Counted from the stretch's first letter, positions 45,798-55,058 are shown. The stretch: DNA of 64,000 nt from Dehalococcoidia bacterium (GCA_012959765.1 DUCO01000046.1:122748-186747); one strand, 5' to 3'. Notes: generated by a model not told the origin, from the letters alone. Program-made: numbers and translations.

Positions 45798-45894
45798 AGC
45801 TATTTCCAATAGACTGTTGCCGCTGTCAGTCTTCGCGTGTTTTTACGGGCAGCATCTCGCTTCAGCCATCTGTTGAACAAAAGGATTCGTCTAA

Positions 45895-46980
45895 ATGCTT
45901 GAACGCTTCAAAGTCCCAGAAAAAGATCGCGTGTATGTACCGGTGGAACGTATTCGGGCTGCTACCGAAGGGATCCTGAGGCACAGTGGCGTACCTGCTG
46001 GTGAGGCTGCATCGTCGGCAGATGTACTCATCAGAAACGATCTGCGAGGCGTCGAATCACACGGAGTTTCGAACGGGCTACGTCGCTACGTTGCCGAGTA
46101 CGGAGCCAAGACCCTGAACGCGACTCCCGAGTTCAAGGTGTTACGGGAATCGAAGACCACTATGACGGTTGACGCAAACGGGGCGCTTGGCATTCACGTT
46201 GGGCCGTGGGCCATGCAGCAGGCAATCGACAAGGCGAAAGAGTTCGGCATGGCAGCCGTTGTAGTGAAGAATTCGGGGCATCTGGCGGGCTGTGGTTACT
46301 ACGCGATGATGGCAGCTGAGCAGGGCATGATCGGACACTGCATGACTGCCGGCGGAGCGAACCAGACGATTCCACCGTTTGGCTCGAAGCCGATCATGGG
46401 AACGAATCCCATCGCATGGGCAGCGCCTGCCCGCAACATGCCTCCGTTCCTGTTCGACGTGGCAACTACTCAAGTAGCGAATAACAAAATCGGGCTGGCT
46501 CGGCGTATTGGTGCAAATTTAGAGCCCGGCTGGATTACACAACTTGATGGCGAGCCGATTCTCCAAGAAATCGCTCCGCCTGAGACCGGCGACTACTACC
46601 TGCTTCACATCGGTGGCACCCGCGAGAACGGATCGCACAAGGGCTACGGACTTGCGCTGATGAACGAGATTATCTGCAATGAACTGTCCGGATACGGTCC
46701 GGGCCCGGTCCATGGCGGTTCGGGTGGTCACTTCTTTCAGGCGTACGACATTGAGGCGTTTACTGACACCGAGAAGTTCCTCGACGACATGGACTCTCTT
46801 CTCCAGTACATCGTCGACGTGCCACCGGCAAAAGGATTCGAGCGAGTTCTCTACGCGGGATTAATGGAAGACGAGGACGAGAAGAAGCGGCTCAAAGACG
46901 GCATTCCGTATCACAGCGAAGTGATCGACTGGTTCGAGTCGTACTGTGCCGAAGCCGGGGTTGAGTGCGACCTGCGGTAG
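45895..46980 (+). CDS. Ldh family oxidoreductase, copy 2
   Basis: 361 residues, collinear with copy 1 from the first residue (MLERFKVPEKDRVYVP) to the last (CDLR). It has the same active-site and cofactor segments: NDLRGVESHGVSN, KNSGHLAGCGYYAMMA, MGTNPIAWAAP, GSHKGYGLALMNEI. The Shine-Dalgarno AAAAGGA and spacing are also copied, so the duplication unit included the leader. Differences concentrate around residues 50-80 and 215-240, which may reflect a changed substrate. It lies 97 bp after copy 1. Confidence 0.9.
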   Translation: MLERFKVPEKDRVYVPVERIRAATEGILRHSGVPAGEAASSADVLIRNDLRGVESHGVSNGLRRYVAEYGAKTLNATPEFKVLRESKTTMTVDANGALGIHVGPWAMQQAIDKAKEFGMAAVVVKNSGHLAGCGYYAMMAAEQGMIGHCMTAGGANQTIPPFGSKPIMGTNPIAWAAPARNMPPFLFDVATTQVANNKIGLARRIGANLEPGWITQLDGEPILQEIAPPETGDYYLLHIGGTRENGSHKGYGLALMNEIICNELSGYGPGPVHGGSGGHFFQAYDIEAFTDTEKFLDDMDSLLQYIVDVPPAKGFERVLYAGLMEDEDEKKRLKDGIPYHSEVIDWFESYCAEAGVECDLR

Positions 46981-47102
46981 GAACCGGTCGATTTCTGCGC
47001 CAATCGCGCCAAAAGTATGCTCTGTAGCATCTAAGATAAGTTCGTAAACCGCGAAGCAACCGGCATTCGCATGAATCGACCGATTTCCAACGGGAGCAGC
47101 TG

Positions 47103-47303
47103 ATGGCTGAAGCCACGATAATCCCCGGTGACGATGGTCCGTACCACGTCAAAGGCGACTTCGTTTTGATCGACGGAGAAGGCAACAAGCTCGAACTAAC
47201 CGACGAGACATGGCTGTGTCGTTGTGGCGAATCGACTGAAAAACCGTTTTGCACGGGCTCGCACAGCAGCTGCGATTTCGTCGATTCATCGAGGGCAAAA
47301 TAA
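47103..47303 (+). CDS. CDGSH iron-sulfur domain protein, first of pair
   Basis: A 66-residue protein with one CDGSH-type motif: LCRCGESTEKPFCTGSH, where three Cys and one His bind a 2Fe-2S cluster. The canonical D-G is T-G here. It starts at ATG 47103 and ends with TAA overlapping the next ATG (TAATG). CDGSH proteins act in redox or iron-sulfur handling; a specific role is unknown. The two coupled single-motif proteins could form a heterodimer resembling the two-motif or dimeric mitoNEET arrangement (inference). Confidence 0.85.
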   Translation: MAEATIIPGDDGPYHVKGDFVLIDGEGNKLELTDETWLCRCGESTEKPFCTGSHSSCDFVDSSRAK

Positions 47304-47497
47304 TGACCGTTGAAATTCGCATTCAAGACGACGATTGTCTCGATATCTCAGGTAAGTTCGACGTTCTCGACGAAGACGGCAACGCCTATCCACATCACGG
47401 CAAGCTTCGACTCTGCCGCTGTGGCGCATCGAAAACCAAGCCCTACTGCGATGACACACACGTAGAGATCAACTTCGAAAGCAAAGTGCGGGCGTAA
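47303..47497 (+). CDS. CDGSH iron-sulfur domain protein, second of pair
   Basis: A 64-residue protein, again with one motif: LCRCGASKTKPYCDDTH, where the third Cys and final His are kept and GS is replaced by DT. ATG 47303 shares its A with the stop of the first gene, so equal expression is expected. Both proteins have the same plan: short N-terminal strands then the cluster motif near the C-terminus. They are probably a tandem duplication. Confidence 0.85.
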   Translation: MTVEIRIQDDDCLDISGKFDVLDEDGNAYPHHGKLRLCRCGASKTKPYCDDTHVEINFESKVRA

Positions 47498-47529
47498 GTG
47501 GAGCTGACGGATTACGCGATCTCCTTTAT

Positions 47530-47565
47530 CCCTTCTCCCAGCGGGAGAAGGTTGGGTCGAGGGAG
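47530..47565. repeat. REP-like palindromic repeat
   Basis: CTTCTCCC AGC GGGAGAAGGTTGGGTCGAGGGAG, a good copy of the family seen at 30323 and elsewhere. It sits between convergent genes. Confidence 0.65.
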
Positions 47566-47642
47566 CATGGAAGCCTTGTCGCCTCGGCTCTCAACACCCC
47601 CAGCCTACCGCCCGCGTGCCCCTTCGCCTCAATCCCTGATCA

Positions 47643-48316
47643 TCAGCTGGCAGCAGCACCAGTAGAAAATTTCACGCGGTAGTTGACCTTTACTCGCCTC
47701 GCTGAATCGCGTAATTCTTGATCGAATGAACTACCATCGGGAGTCCCGTCCTGATCGAAACTCATCATTGCGACAGCTTCACCATAGAGATCGTGTGGAT
47801 CCACATAGTTTGTTGCAGTCTGTGACCCGCTGATCAATTCCGTAATAGCCAATCCTGCGTCACTGACGAATGCTTCAGCTTTGTGCCGAGCTTCCCGGTA
47901 CGCGGCAACTTGTGCCTCGGCCTGTTCAGCTGGATCAGGTTTGTATTCACCGACCCCGGTGGACAGTGACAACGTGAACCGCTGGTTATCAAATTCTTGT
48001 TCCATCGCCTCGATAGCGCGGTAGACAGGGGTGATGTCCTTGCGTGTCAGCCTGATTACCCGTGAACTCGTACTAACCTTGGTTTTTTGCTTTACTTCCC
48101 ACTAGGGGCGCCAGATCGAACCGCCATCGTCCGTCATCTCTCGCCGGTAAAACCAACATTTTGAAGGTGGGACAGACAGATTCTGCGAAGCTCATCGACC
48201 TCTCGCATTGATGTCGCTTGCTTGGCGGCTCTGACACTAATTGTTATCAATACCCACTGGTCAACCGGATGCTCGTCGTAGTATCCCGCGCCTGTCACTT
48301 CTATGAACGAATCCAT
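47643..48316 (-). pseudogene. SIMPL (DUF541)-like protein with one frameshift and one in-frame amber
   Basis: ATG 48316 opens FIEVTGAGYYDEHPVDQWV, a typical SIMPL N-terminus, running to VGFTGE near 48140. The frame then shifts and continues as EMTDDGGSIWRP, a TAG at 48102..48104, and WEVKQKTKVSTSSRVIRL. It goes straight into the long open part (FDNQRFTLSLSTGVGEYKPD..., EARHKAEAFVSDAGLAI) to 47643. The TAG lies at RP-x-W, likely a former Trp. SIMPL proteins are of poorly known, often envelope, function. No signal peptide is seen here. The gene is broken as read. Confidence 0.65.
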
Positions 48317-48602
48317 TGTTTACGCCTCATATTTTTTGACAACAAAAACCCGACTCTCCAGCGACAAGTCAAGCTCGATGAGTCGGTACGTTACGCAGTG
48401 AGGGAATTGGTGCGCTGAGCGCGGTCTCCCCAGTTGCGTGTCTTGTTTGGCATATTGAACGAACGTACCGTGATTGTCAAAATCGCAGTTGCCCGATCAA
48501 CTCCCGACGTTTCGTTGAACCACTAACGAATGTCGCGCCCAAGGTCTAGACTTGCCCGGCGTGGCTAGGTTTCGTGACAGTTGGATTTGGAGAGTTTGAA
48601 AA

Positions 48603-49991
48603 TTGCTCAATGCCGGAGTTGCCCGAGTCGATATAAGTCCAGTTGTGGGCGTGGCTCACGCCGGGTGGGGCGCTCAAACCCACCAAATTTCGCTCGGGAA
48701 CGACATGCCCCTGCATGTGACTGCGTTGGTTGTCACCAAAGACGATGTTGAGCTTGCGATAGTTGATGTCGACATAGGGATCTTCACCAACCAGCAAGAC
48801 ACCGATATCCGCCAGCTCATTTCTGGCGAATCGGGCATTCCGTTTGGTAACATACGGCTCGCATACACCCACACGCACTCAGGTCCGATTACGTTTGGTC
48901 AGTGGATCAAGGACGGTATTGAACTTGCCAACGAGTGGTGGAATACGATTCCAGCGGCGTGTGCGAAGGCGGTTGTCGATGCTAAAAGCTCGGCCCAGCC
49001 GGCCCGTACCGGGTTTGGTCGAGGTAGTTGCGATATCAACATCAACCGCCGTCCGGCGCGTGACAACGGCGAACTGTTCACCGGTCGCAACTGGGATGGA
49101 ATAGTCGATCACGATGTCGATGTTGTTAGCTTCGATGATGCCGATGGCAACCCGATCGCAACTATCGTCAACTACGCCATGCACCCAACGATCATGGCGC
49201 ACGAAAACCAGTGGGTAACTCCCGACTTCCCGGGTCCGATGCGATCGGTGGTCGAGCACACGGTGGGCGGGCTCTGCCTTTTCTTACAGGGCGCAAGCGG
49301 GAATCAGGGTCCGGTCGACGGATTCACGGGCGACCTGCGAGTATACAGAAAAGCCGGATCGAAGCTGGGCGCAGAGGCTTCTCGTGTGCGGCTCAATATC
49401 GATCCACTCGAACGAGAAGAACGACTTGACCAGATTCTCGTATCGGGTGCAGATCTCGGTATTTACACCGATGTTCCTACCAACGAATCGGACGATACAG
49501 TTGCCGTGAGCAACATACCCGTCGATCTTCCGAGCCGAGATGTTCTGTCGCTTAAAGAGGCACTGGGGACATTCGACAAAGCGGAGAAGGAACTTGAGGC
49601 TACAAGAGCGTCAGGTGCCTCAGAAGAAGAAGTAAGGCGAGCGGTTTCGAAGGTGATGCGGGCGAACATTCAACTGAGCGTTGCTCGACTTTCCGACACG
49701 AATTCGCAAGACGGGCATATCGAAATAACCGCTCAGTCGATGCGGATTGGCGAGACGGTTTTGGTGTCGATTCCGGTCGAACCGTTTGTCGAGCTTGCTG
49801 ATGCTGTCAAGAAACGATCAGGCTCAGCAAACACGGTATTTTCGGGATTCAGCAACGGCCACATCAACTATCTCGCCACCGACATTGCGTTCGAAGAGGG
49901 CGGCTACGAGGTAGGCGTCAGCGTGTTCGCACCGGGATCGGCTGAACTGGCGATCGAAGCATCACTCGAAGCGATCGATGGGGTGCTTTAA
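48603..49991 (+). CDS. Neutral/alkaline ceramidase-like protein
   Basis: A 462-residue protein with the N-terminal pattern AGVARVDISPVVGVAHAGWG of the neutral/alkaline non-lysosomal ceramidase family. Zinc-site-like segments are YTHTHSGP (about 88-95) and NYAMHPTIMAHEN, then LFLQGASGNQGPVD. No signal peptide is visible and the length is shorter than true ceramidases (about 650+). A general amide hydrolase of this superfamily is more likely than a sphingolipid enzyme. The start is TTG 48603 with GGAGAG upstream. It is a single plus-strand gene. Confidence 0.78.
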   Translation: MLNAGVARVDISPVVGVAHAGWGAQTHQISLGNDMPLHVTALVVTKDDVELAIVDVDIGIFTNQQDTDIRQLISGESGIPFGNIRLAYTHTHSGPITFGQWIKDGIELANEWWNTIPAACAKAVVDAKSSAQPARTGFGRGSCDININRRPARDNGELFTGRNWDGIVDHDVDVVSFDDADGNPIATIVNYAMHPTIMAHENQWVTPDFPGPMRSVVEHTVGGLCLFLQGASGNQGPVDGFTGDLRVYRKAGSKLGAEASRVRLNIDPLEREERLDQILVSGADLGIYTDVPTNESDDTVAVSNIPVDLPSRDVLSLKEALGTFDKAEKELEATRASGASEEEVRRAVSKVMRANIQLSVARLSDTNSQDGHIEITAQSMRIGETVLVSIPVEPFVELADAVKKRSGSANTVFSGFSNGHINYLATDIAFEEGGYEVGVSVFAPGSAELAIEASLEAIDGVL

Positions 49992-50160
49992 ACACCAGTG
50001 GCGCATTTTCTTTCGATCGAATGAGTGTTCACTGAATCGAAGCATTGTCGCTTTGGGGCGGCGTCACAGGCTGCCAAAATTCAACTCCCATATTCACAAC
50101 TGGTAAAAATGTCATCCTCGGTATAAATTGTCGCCAAACGAGCGGTATCGGGGGCGAAAA

Positions 50161-50988
50161 ATGCGGGATTTCGAGTAGAAAATTTTCTCTGGAACCAAAA
50201 TCGATCTCAACTACGCTGAGTTCGATGGCCATGGACCAGCACTGGTCATTTCTCACGGATTCTCAAGCAGGTGGCAGGGGCTTGCTGCCTACGCAGAAGC
50301 GCTAACCGATTGGCACGTATATGCGGTTGACCAGGCAGGGCATGGGCTTTCGAGTGAAAGGCGTGCCACCTACCGATTCGTCGATTTCGCCGATGACATG
50401 GCCGAATTCATCGAATCTGTATCCGGTCCCAACGTTGCGTTTATCGGTGCATCGCTGGGCGGAATGGTCGGGATGATCATTACTGGAACCCGCCCCGAAC
50501 TGATCAACACGCTAATTCTTGGCGATATTCCTATCGCTCTGTTCAGGGATAACTACATGGGATCGTGGTTGCAAAAAGCCCGGGCGGAAACGTTAGAGCA
50601 AGTGAAAGAGAAATTTTCGGTTGAGGAAGAAAAAATCAACAAAGCGAAGATGTTCCCGACAATGACACCCGGCCAGATCGAATCACTCGCTATAGCGGCA
50701 ACACAATTGCGACCCGAAACTGCGGGAGCACTTGCCGATGGAACGATGCTCGACGAAATAGACATCAATCAAGCTCTACGAGATACGATCGCACCTACGC
50801 TAATGCTGCAAGGCGACGATACAACCGGTTTTTTTCTTCCAGATTCAGGTGTTGAAGAAATGAAAACTCTGTTGCGAGATTTCGAAACGAAGAAGTTTGC
50901 CGGAATGGGGCATGGATTGGACTACGGCGCTCCCGGCGATGCCTTCGCCACCGTCGTGGATTTCTTGAACCGGCGCCACCGTAACTAG
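50161..50988 (+). pseudogene. Alpha/beta hydrolase with an in-frame amber at codon 6
   Basis: ATG 50161 has GGGGG upstream and opens MRDFE, then TAG at 50176..50178, then KIFSGTKIDLNYAEFDGHGP, ISHGFSSRWQGLAAY, VDQAGHGLSSER and the nucleophile elbow FIGASLGGMVG. The fold is complete in a single frame to 50988, with the late His in FAGMGHGLDYG. No usual start codon exists between the TAG and the ATG at 50398, which would lose the oxyanion region. CAG to TAG is the simplest explanation. The substrate is unknown. Confidence 0.75.
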
Positions 50989-51130
50989 GCACCGGTAACC
51001 ATATCCGGCAGGTAGTATTCCGCAGTTCACCCCGAACTAAAAACCAACCATCCTAAAATAAAACGTGCCTCAGGCACAAATACCTCTGCGGGGAGACGCA
51101 TGTAAGCTTTAACCGACCGAGACTGTTGGT

Positions 51131-52327
51131 ATGACTTACAAGTACAATCCGTTCGCCGCTGCCTATCCGTCCAGCCGGGGACCGCTAGGCAAAATCTTTC
51201 AGACGGTAATCGGCTTTCGCACCTATTTGCGTGCAGGTCACATGCTGCTTATGTTCCCGCTCGGCATCGCGTATTTCGTGTTGCTGGTTGTCACCTTCTC
51301 GGTTGGCGGTTCGCTGATATGGACCCTCGTTGGGCCAATAATCCTGCTCGCTGTTCTCTTTGTTTCAAGATGGATCGGTGATCTCGAAGCACTGATGTCG
51401 GAGTATGCAAATGGGAGCCGTATAAGACGACCTCCCTCGGGATTAGAGGGAGTTAGCAACTTCCGTTCGCAGGTAAAAGTGCGACTGGTAGACCCCACGA
51501 CCTGAACAGGCGTCATTTACCTGTTTGCTCAGTTCCCAGTAGGGGTAGCAGCATTCGTTGGACTGATAGTGAGCTACTCCATTGTGGGGGCGTTCATCTT
51601 CGCTCAAATAATCGGTATATTCAACGACGAGCCAGTTCACATAATTAGCGATATGGGATGGACCTATTCGGTCGATTCTCCGGTGAGTGGCCCCTTGCTA
51701 ACGCCGATCGTAATTCTTGGACTGGTGCTGGTATCGCACATGGTCCTTGCGTTCTCGTCACTGCACGGCTGGTGGGCGAAGTTGATGCTGGGATCACGCT
51801 CGAACCGAGTGTCGAGCAGGCCAGTTCCTTCGCCAACACCAACCGGCGATGGCCCGCCAAAGCCGTCGACAAACGCTGAATCGGAGTCTGCAACAGATGG
51901 CTCTGATTCGCTGGCAAGCAATACAGATTCAGAACCTAAACCCGAAGTAGAGTCGCCGGAAACGGCAGCTCTAACTCCGTTTACGCCGGCTGCGGTTACG
52001 CCAATTCTGGTGCCTGTGCCGGATCCTTCAGATGTTGCATCACCAGATGAACTAGCCGTTCCAGCGCCCAACACCGGTGCCATTGCCGAACTCACAGCCC
52101 ACGAGCAAGAGGTGTTCATGCTGATGGCTCACGGTGATACCAACGCCGACATCGCTGAAGAGTTGTTCATTTCAGAAGGAACGGTCAAGACCCACGTAAA
52201 ACGGGTGCTCTCGAAGCTCTACATGCGCGACTGCACGCAGGTTGTGGTGTTCGCATACGAACAGCACCTAGTCGTTCCGGGAGCCTACGAAGTGGCGTCT
52301 CTCGAAAACCGTTCCTACGGCGGCTAG
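51131..52327 (+). CDS. Sensor-domain LuxR-type regulator with a TGA at a Trp position
   Basis: One frame of 398 codons broken only by TGA at 51503..51505 (codon 125). The N-terminal half is a four-helix sensor domain of the type found in some histidine kinases (YLRAGHMLLMFPLGIAYFVL; after the TGA, TGVIYLFAQFPVGVAAFVGL). The conserved pattern D-P-x-x-W at this point shows the TGA replaces Trp, so it is not a selenocysteine site. A long Ser/Pro/Thr-rich linker leads to a GerE helix-turn-helix (LTAHEQEVFMLMAHGDTNADI ... GTVKTHVKRVL). There is no kinase or receiver domain. It is a membrane-bound transcription factor if readable, otherwise a pseudogene. Confidence 0.75.
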
Positions 52328-52338
52328 CGCGACCTCTC

Positions 52339-53154
52339 CTACTCAGGATTATCCAGAATATCTTTGTTCATCGCCCATCTCGGGTACTTGTCGTAGACCG
52401 CATGTTCGGGCAGAGGCTGCCCAATTGGCTGTGGCGGAATCATGAATTCACCCTCCCAACTGATCAAAGCTGAGTAGGTGTACTGCAATCCAAGCCGGCG
52501 TAAATTACGACCCGAAGCGATATTCCACGCCGCAGCACTCGCAAACGGTGTCGCACCGTGCTCAAGAATCCAATCGCCTGCCGCTCCGACCACCGCAGTG
52601 CCGAGTCCGCGAGCCTGCGAACCCTGAACAGCATCCACTCCAATTTCGTAGATGCTGAAACCCTTATCTAACACCGACGATAGCGAGACCAACTTGCCTC
52701 CTTCGTAGATTCCGAAGTGGGCCAGAGATTCGGGCCCTGCGCAGTGCCAGAAAATCTTCCAATCGATCTCGCTTACCTGTGATTCAGTTAGCTTTACGAC
52801 TCTCGGGTCGTTGGCCGATTTCCACGTGGTTTCGTCAGCGACGTAGCACGGAACCGGACCCCAAACTGCAACGCCGTCGGGAAGGGTTACCCGGCTGAAT
52901 TCGAATGTGCCAGCGACTGAGAAGAGCAGGTCGGGATGGATTTCATCGAGGATAGGTCGGAGATCTTCGTGCCACTCGCTTCTGGCTGAAACTGCAACGA
53001 CATCATCGACTCGCACGGCGAAGAACGGGCCAACGTCAACACCGACCGGAGTCGCACCGAGCGTCGGCGTGCCATCTCCCGCTTCGGGCAGTGGGTAGCC
53101 GAGCGACGCTTCGATCCATGGACGTACTTTATCCAGAAGGTTTCGGTCGATCAT
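52339..53154 (-). CDS. GNAT family N-acetyltransferase with N-terminal extension
   Basis: About 271 residues. The GNAT domain is C-terminal: IYEIGVDAVQGSQARGLGTAVVGAAGDWIL, with the acetyl-CoA loop QARGLG, and AAAWNIASGRNLRRLGLQY. The N-terminal half (LVDKVRPWIE-like region, FSVAGTFEFSRVTLPDGVAVWGP) parallels the gene at 39292..40086, so both belong to one two-part subfamily. ATG 53154 is the likely start. It follows the aldolase gene by 12 bp on the same strand. The acceptor is unknown. Confidence 0.78.
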   Translation of the reverse strand: MIDRNLLDKVRPWIEASLGYPLPEAGDGTPTLGATPVGVDVGPFFAVRVDDVVAVSARSEWHEDLRPILDEIHPDLLFSVAGTFEFSRVTLPDGVAVWGPVPCYVADETTWKSANDPRVVKLTESQVSEIDWKIFWHCAGPESLAHFGIYEGGKLVSLSSVLDKGFSIYEIGVDAVQGSQARGLGTAVVGAAGDWILEHGATPFASAAAWNIASGRNLRRLGLQYTYSALISWEGEFMIPPQPIGQPLPEHAVYDKYPRWAMNKDILDNPE

Positions 53155-53166
53155 TTGATGCAACCA

Positions 53167-54054
53167 TCACCCCACTGGCATTGTTCGCTTCGAGTGTGCT
53201 CTTCCTGCTTCTGCAGTATCTGTTCGGTGACCTGCAACTACCCGAACACCCTCGTCGATTTTGGCGGCAACGTTTTCGGGTGTGCAGCCGTCGAGGAACG
53301 CCAGACCGTTTTCCTTGCAAGCGTTTTTGACGCGTTCACGAGCTTCGAGCATGCGCGGATTGGTAGATTTGTCGGGATCGCGCCATAGCCCCATAGACAT
53401 GGAGAGGTCGCCAGGTCCCCATTCGGCGAAGCCAAGTCCGGGGACAGCAAGCGACTGTTCACAGTTGGTGAGCGCTCGAACCGTTTCGATCTTCACGCCA
53501 AGCAACAGTTCGCCATCAGGATTTAGTGGCCATGGGTCGGCCTTGTCGACGTACTCTTCGGCGTCAACACCCCAAACTGGAGCGGAAGTCGGCTGTGAAC
53601 CAACGCCGCGCGTTCCTCTTTCCAATCCGTACCCAACACCCTTCATGTTGATCGGGTAGCGGCACGACTCTATGAACGCTCGAACGGCGTCGGGCGTTTC
53701 TGCCTGGCAGAGCAGAATGCCATGAACCCCTCGGGCGAGAATCATTCGGAACTGCCATGCGTTGAAGCGGATTATTTGTTCCCCAGACCCCTCTACTGGC
53801 GTTTCGACAATGATCGGTGGTGTGCGATGCCCGCTCGAGGTTGGACCGCCATCGACCAGACCCCGCATGTAGTTGTCGAGTCCGGTCATATCGAACGCAC
53901 CGTGCTCCATCCCTACATTGATGTAGTCGGCCCACGTGTGTGCGTCTTCGAGCCCCTGCTTGTACGTGAGAACGTGCCCAGTGTGACCTCCGTCGTAGTA
54001 GATCGGCTGATCCTGCTCAAGAAGTTCGATAGCGCGGTTGATTCGCTTTGGCAT
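53167..54054 (-). CDS. HpcH/HpaI aldolase family protein
   Basis: About 295 residues, a (beta/alpha)8 class II aldolase relative of HpaI and 2-keto-3-deoxy-sugar aldolases. Clues are ADYINVGMEHGAFDMTGLDNYM (substrate/metal loop), ARGVHGILLCQAETPDAVRAFI, and LLGVKIETVRALTNCE, whose Glu is a likely metal ligand, with PGDLSMSMG supplying the Asp. ATG 54054 starts the protein at MPKRINRAIELLEQ. The upstream open frame to 54237 runs through repeat sequence and is not coding. It probably cleaves a 2-oxo-hydroxy acid. Confidence 0.85.
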   Translation of the reverse strand: MPKRINRAIELLEQDQPIYYDGGHTGHVLTYKQGLEDAHTWADYINVGMEHGAFDMTGLDNYMRGLVDGGPTSSGHRTPPIIVETPVEGSGEQIIRFNAWQFRMILARGVHGILLCQAETPDAVRAFIESCRYPINMKGVGYGLERGTRGVGSQPTSAPVWGVDAEEYVDKADPWPLNPDGELLLGVKIETVRALTNCEQSLAVPGLGFAEWGPGDLSMSMGLWRDPDKSTNPRMLEARERVKNACKENGLAFLDGCTPENVAAKIDEGVRVVAGHRTDTAEAGRAHSKRTMPVG

Positions 54055-54151
54055 GGTGATCCTGTTTATCTGGTGCAGTAATTTTCTGCGGTGAATCTTA
54101 CTCGCTTTGTTTTGCAACGGACCGACTAAACGAACGTCCTCCACAGAATCT

Positions 54152-54234
54152 CTTCTCCCGGCGGGAGAGGGTGCATGCACCCATATCGCCATCATCCCCT
54201 CGGCCGGCCCGCTGAAGCTGGGTCGAGGGGATGA
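54152..54234. repeat. REP-like repeat plus CATCCCCTCG hairpin
   Basis: 54152..54171 (CTTCTCCC GG CGGGAGAGGG) belongs to the REP-like family. It is followed by an 11-bp inverted repeat TCATCCCCTCG / CGAGGGGATGA (54192..54202 and 54224..54234). No coding sequence lies between 54055 and 54359. Confidence 0.6.
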
Positions 54235-54359
54235 CATAGATGTTTACTGCCACTGCTTACGACCAACCGATACGACTCAAAGGAAAGCGTTCAGGCGTTA
54301 TCGAAGGTGAATTGTGAAATCAGCACTCTCCCTAAAAGAAAGCCCGTTCGAAATAGAAT

Positions 54360-54515
54360 TCAATGGCGAACCTGGAGAATCTTGATCTGATCTTGCGACG
54401 TACGAAAAGCATCGAGCATCGCAACAATCCCATGGCCGGGAATGCCAACTAGGTAAGGCACCTCTTCGGCAAGAAGTCGATCCCGAACAATTTCACCGCC
54501 AGTTGGCTTGGTCAC
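54360..54515 (-). pseudogene. N-terminal remnant of a thiamine-diphosphate enzyme
   Basis: GTG 54515 with GAGG upstream opens a 51-residue peptide: VTKPTGGEIVRDRLLAEEVPYLVGIPGHG then AMLDAF and QIKILQVRH, stopping at TGA 54360..54362. This is the start of an acetolactate-synthase-like TPP enzyme. The stop falls right where the catalytic Glu (normally VRHE) should follow, and the rest of the ~550-residue protein is absent. It is a deletion remnant. Confidence 0.6.
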
Positions 54516-54638
54516 TCGGCGTAATCCTCACTGTAAAAATATGTTGAGTCGTGATCAGATCGTGGCTCGGTCGCTCATTTTCGATACACTGACATGCGTG
54601 CGATTCGCAATCGTACCGGCTAAAAGGGCTGAAGGTTT

Positions 54639-55058
54639 TTGGCAGTACAGGCAATAATCAGGCTGATGAGAACGATTCGATCGTTCGCGATGAGTTACGT
54701 CCCCATGTTTATGGTGATAGGGATGGTCATGCCCTTCATCGGACCCGCTGTTGACCACCACTACGTCGACCGCTCACCCGCCCACGCCCACGTGCTTGTT
54801 GGTGAAGAGACCAATATTCACGACCACTCGTTATCGTTGTCCATCCACGATCACTCATCAGGACCCAATGGCGACGGCGTTTCATTGGCGACATCTACCG
54901 CCTCGTCTGTACACGGTCCGTTAACGCTCGATGGCGCGACTCTAGAATCATCGATTCCAAGCTACGACCACCATCTGATCGCAATGTTCACTGGAGTTCC
55001 CCCAGCGCTCGACGCTGAAGCGGCGAGCCCTCTGGAACGACCTCCTCGACTCGGATAA
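54639..55058 (+). CDS. Exported His-rich protein of the copper locus
   Basis: A 139-residue protein. A signal peptide or N-terminal helix (MSYVPMFMVIGMVMPFIGPA) precedes a His-rich mature part (DHHYVDRSPAHAH, HDHSLSLSIHDHSSG, YDHH) suited to binding Cu or Zn outside the membrane. The start may be TTG 54639 (GAAGG upstream) or ATG 54666. It is the first of four plus-strand genes ending in a CopC-CopD fusion, so copper handling is inferred. No named family is recognised. Confidence 0.65.
   Translation: MAVQAIIRLMRTIRSFAMSYVPMFMVIGMVMPFIGPAVDHHYVDRSPAHAHVLVGEETNIHDHSLSLSIHDHSSGPNGDGVSLATSTASSVHGPLTLDGATLESSIPSYDHHLIAMFTGVPPALDAEAASPLERPPRLG

Noticed and set aside
1585..50178. Amber codon reassignment (pyrrolysine or suppressor) to explain the three in-frame TAGs
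   Set aside because: TAG is the normal stop of many intact genes here (mfd, GNAT, CopCD, Ldh copy 2 and others), and no pyl genes are present.
51503..51505. Selenocysteine at the sensor-LuxR TGA
   Set aside because: The family position is Trp, not Cys, and I see no SECIS-like hairpin just downstream. A TGG to TGA change is simpler.
54055..54237. 61-codon N-terminal extension of the HpcH/HpaI aldolase
   Set aside because: It translates repeat and REP-like sequence. The family starts at the internal Met at 54054.
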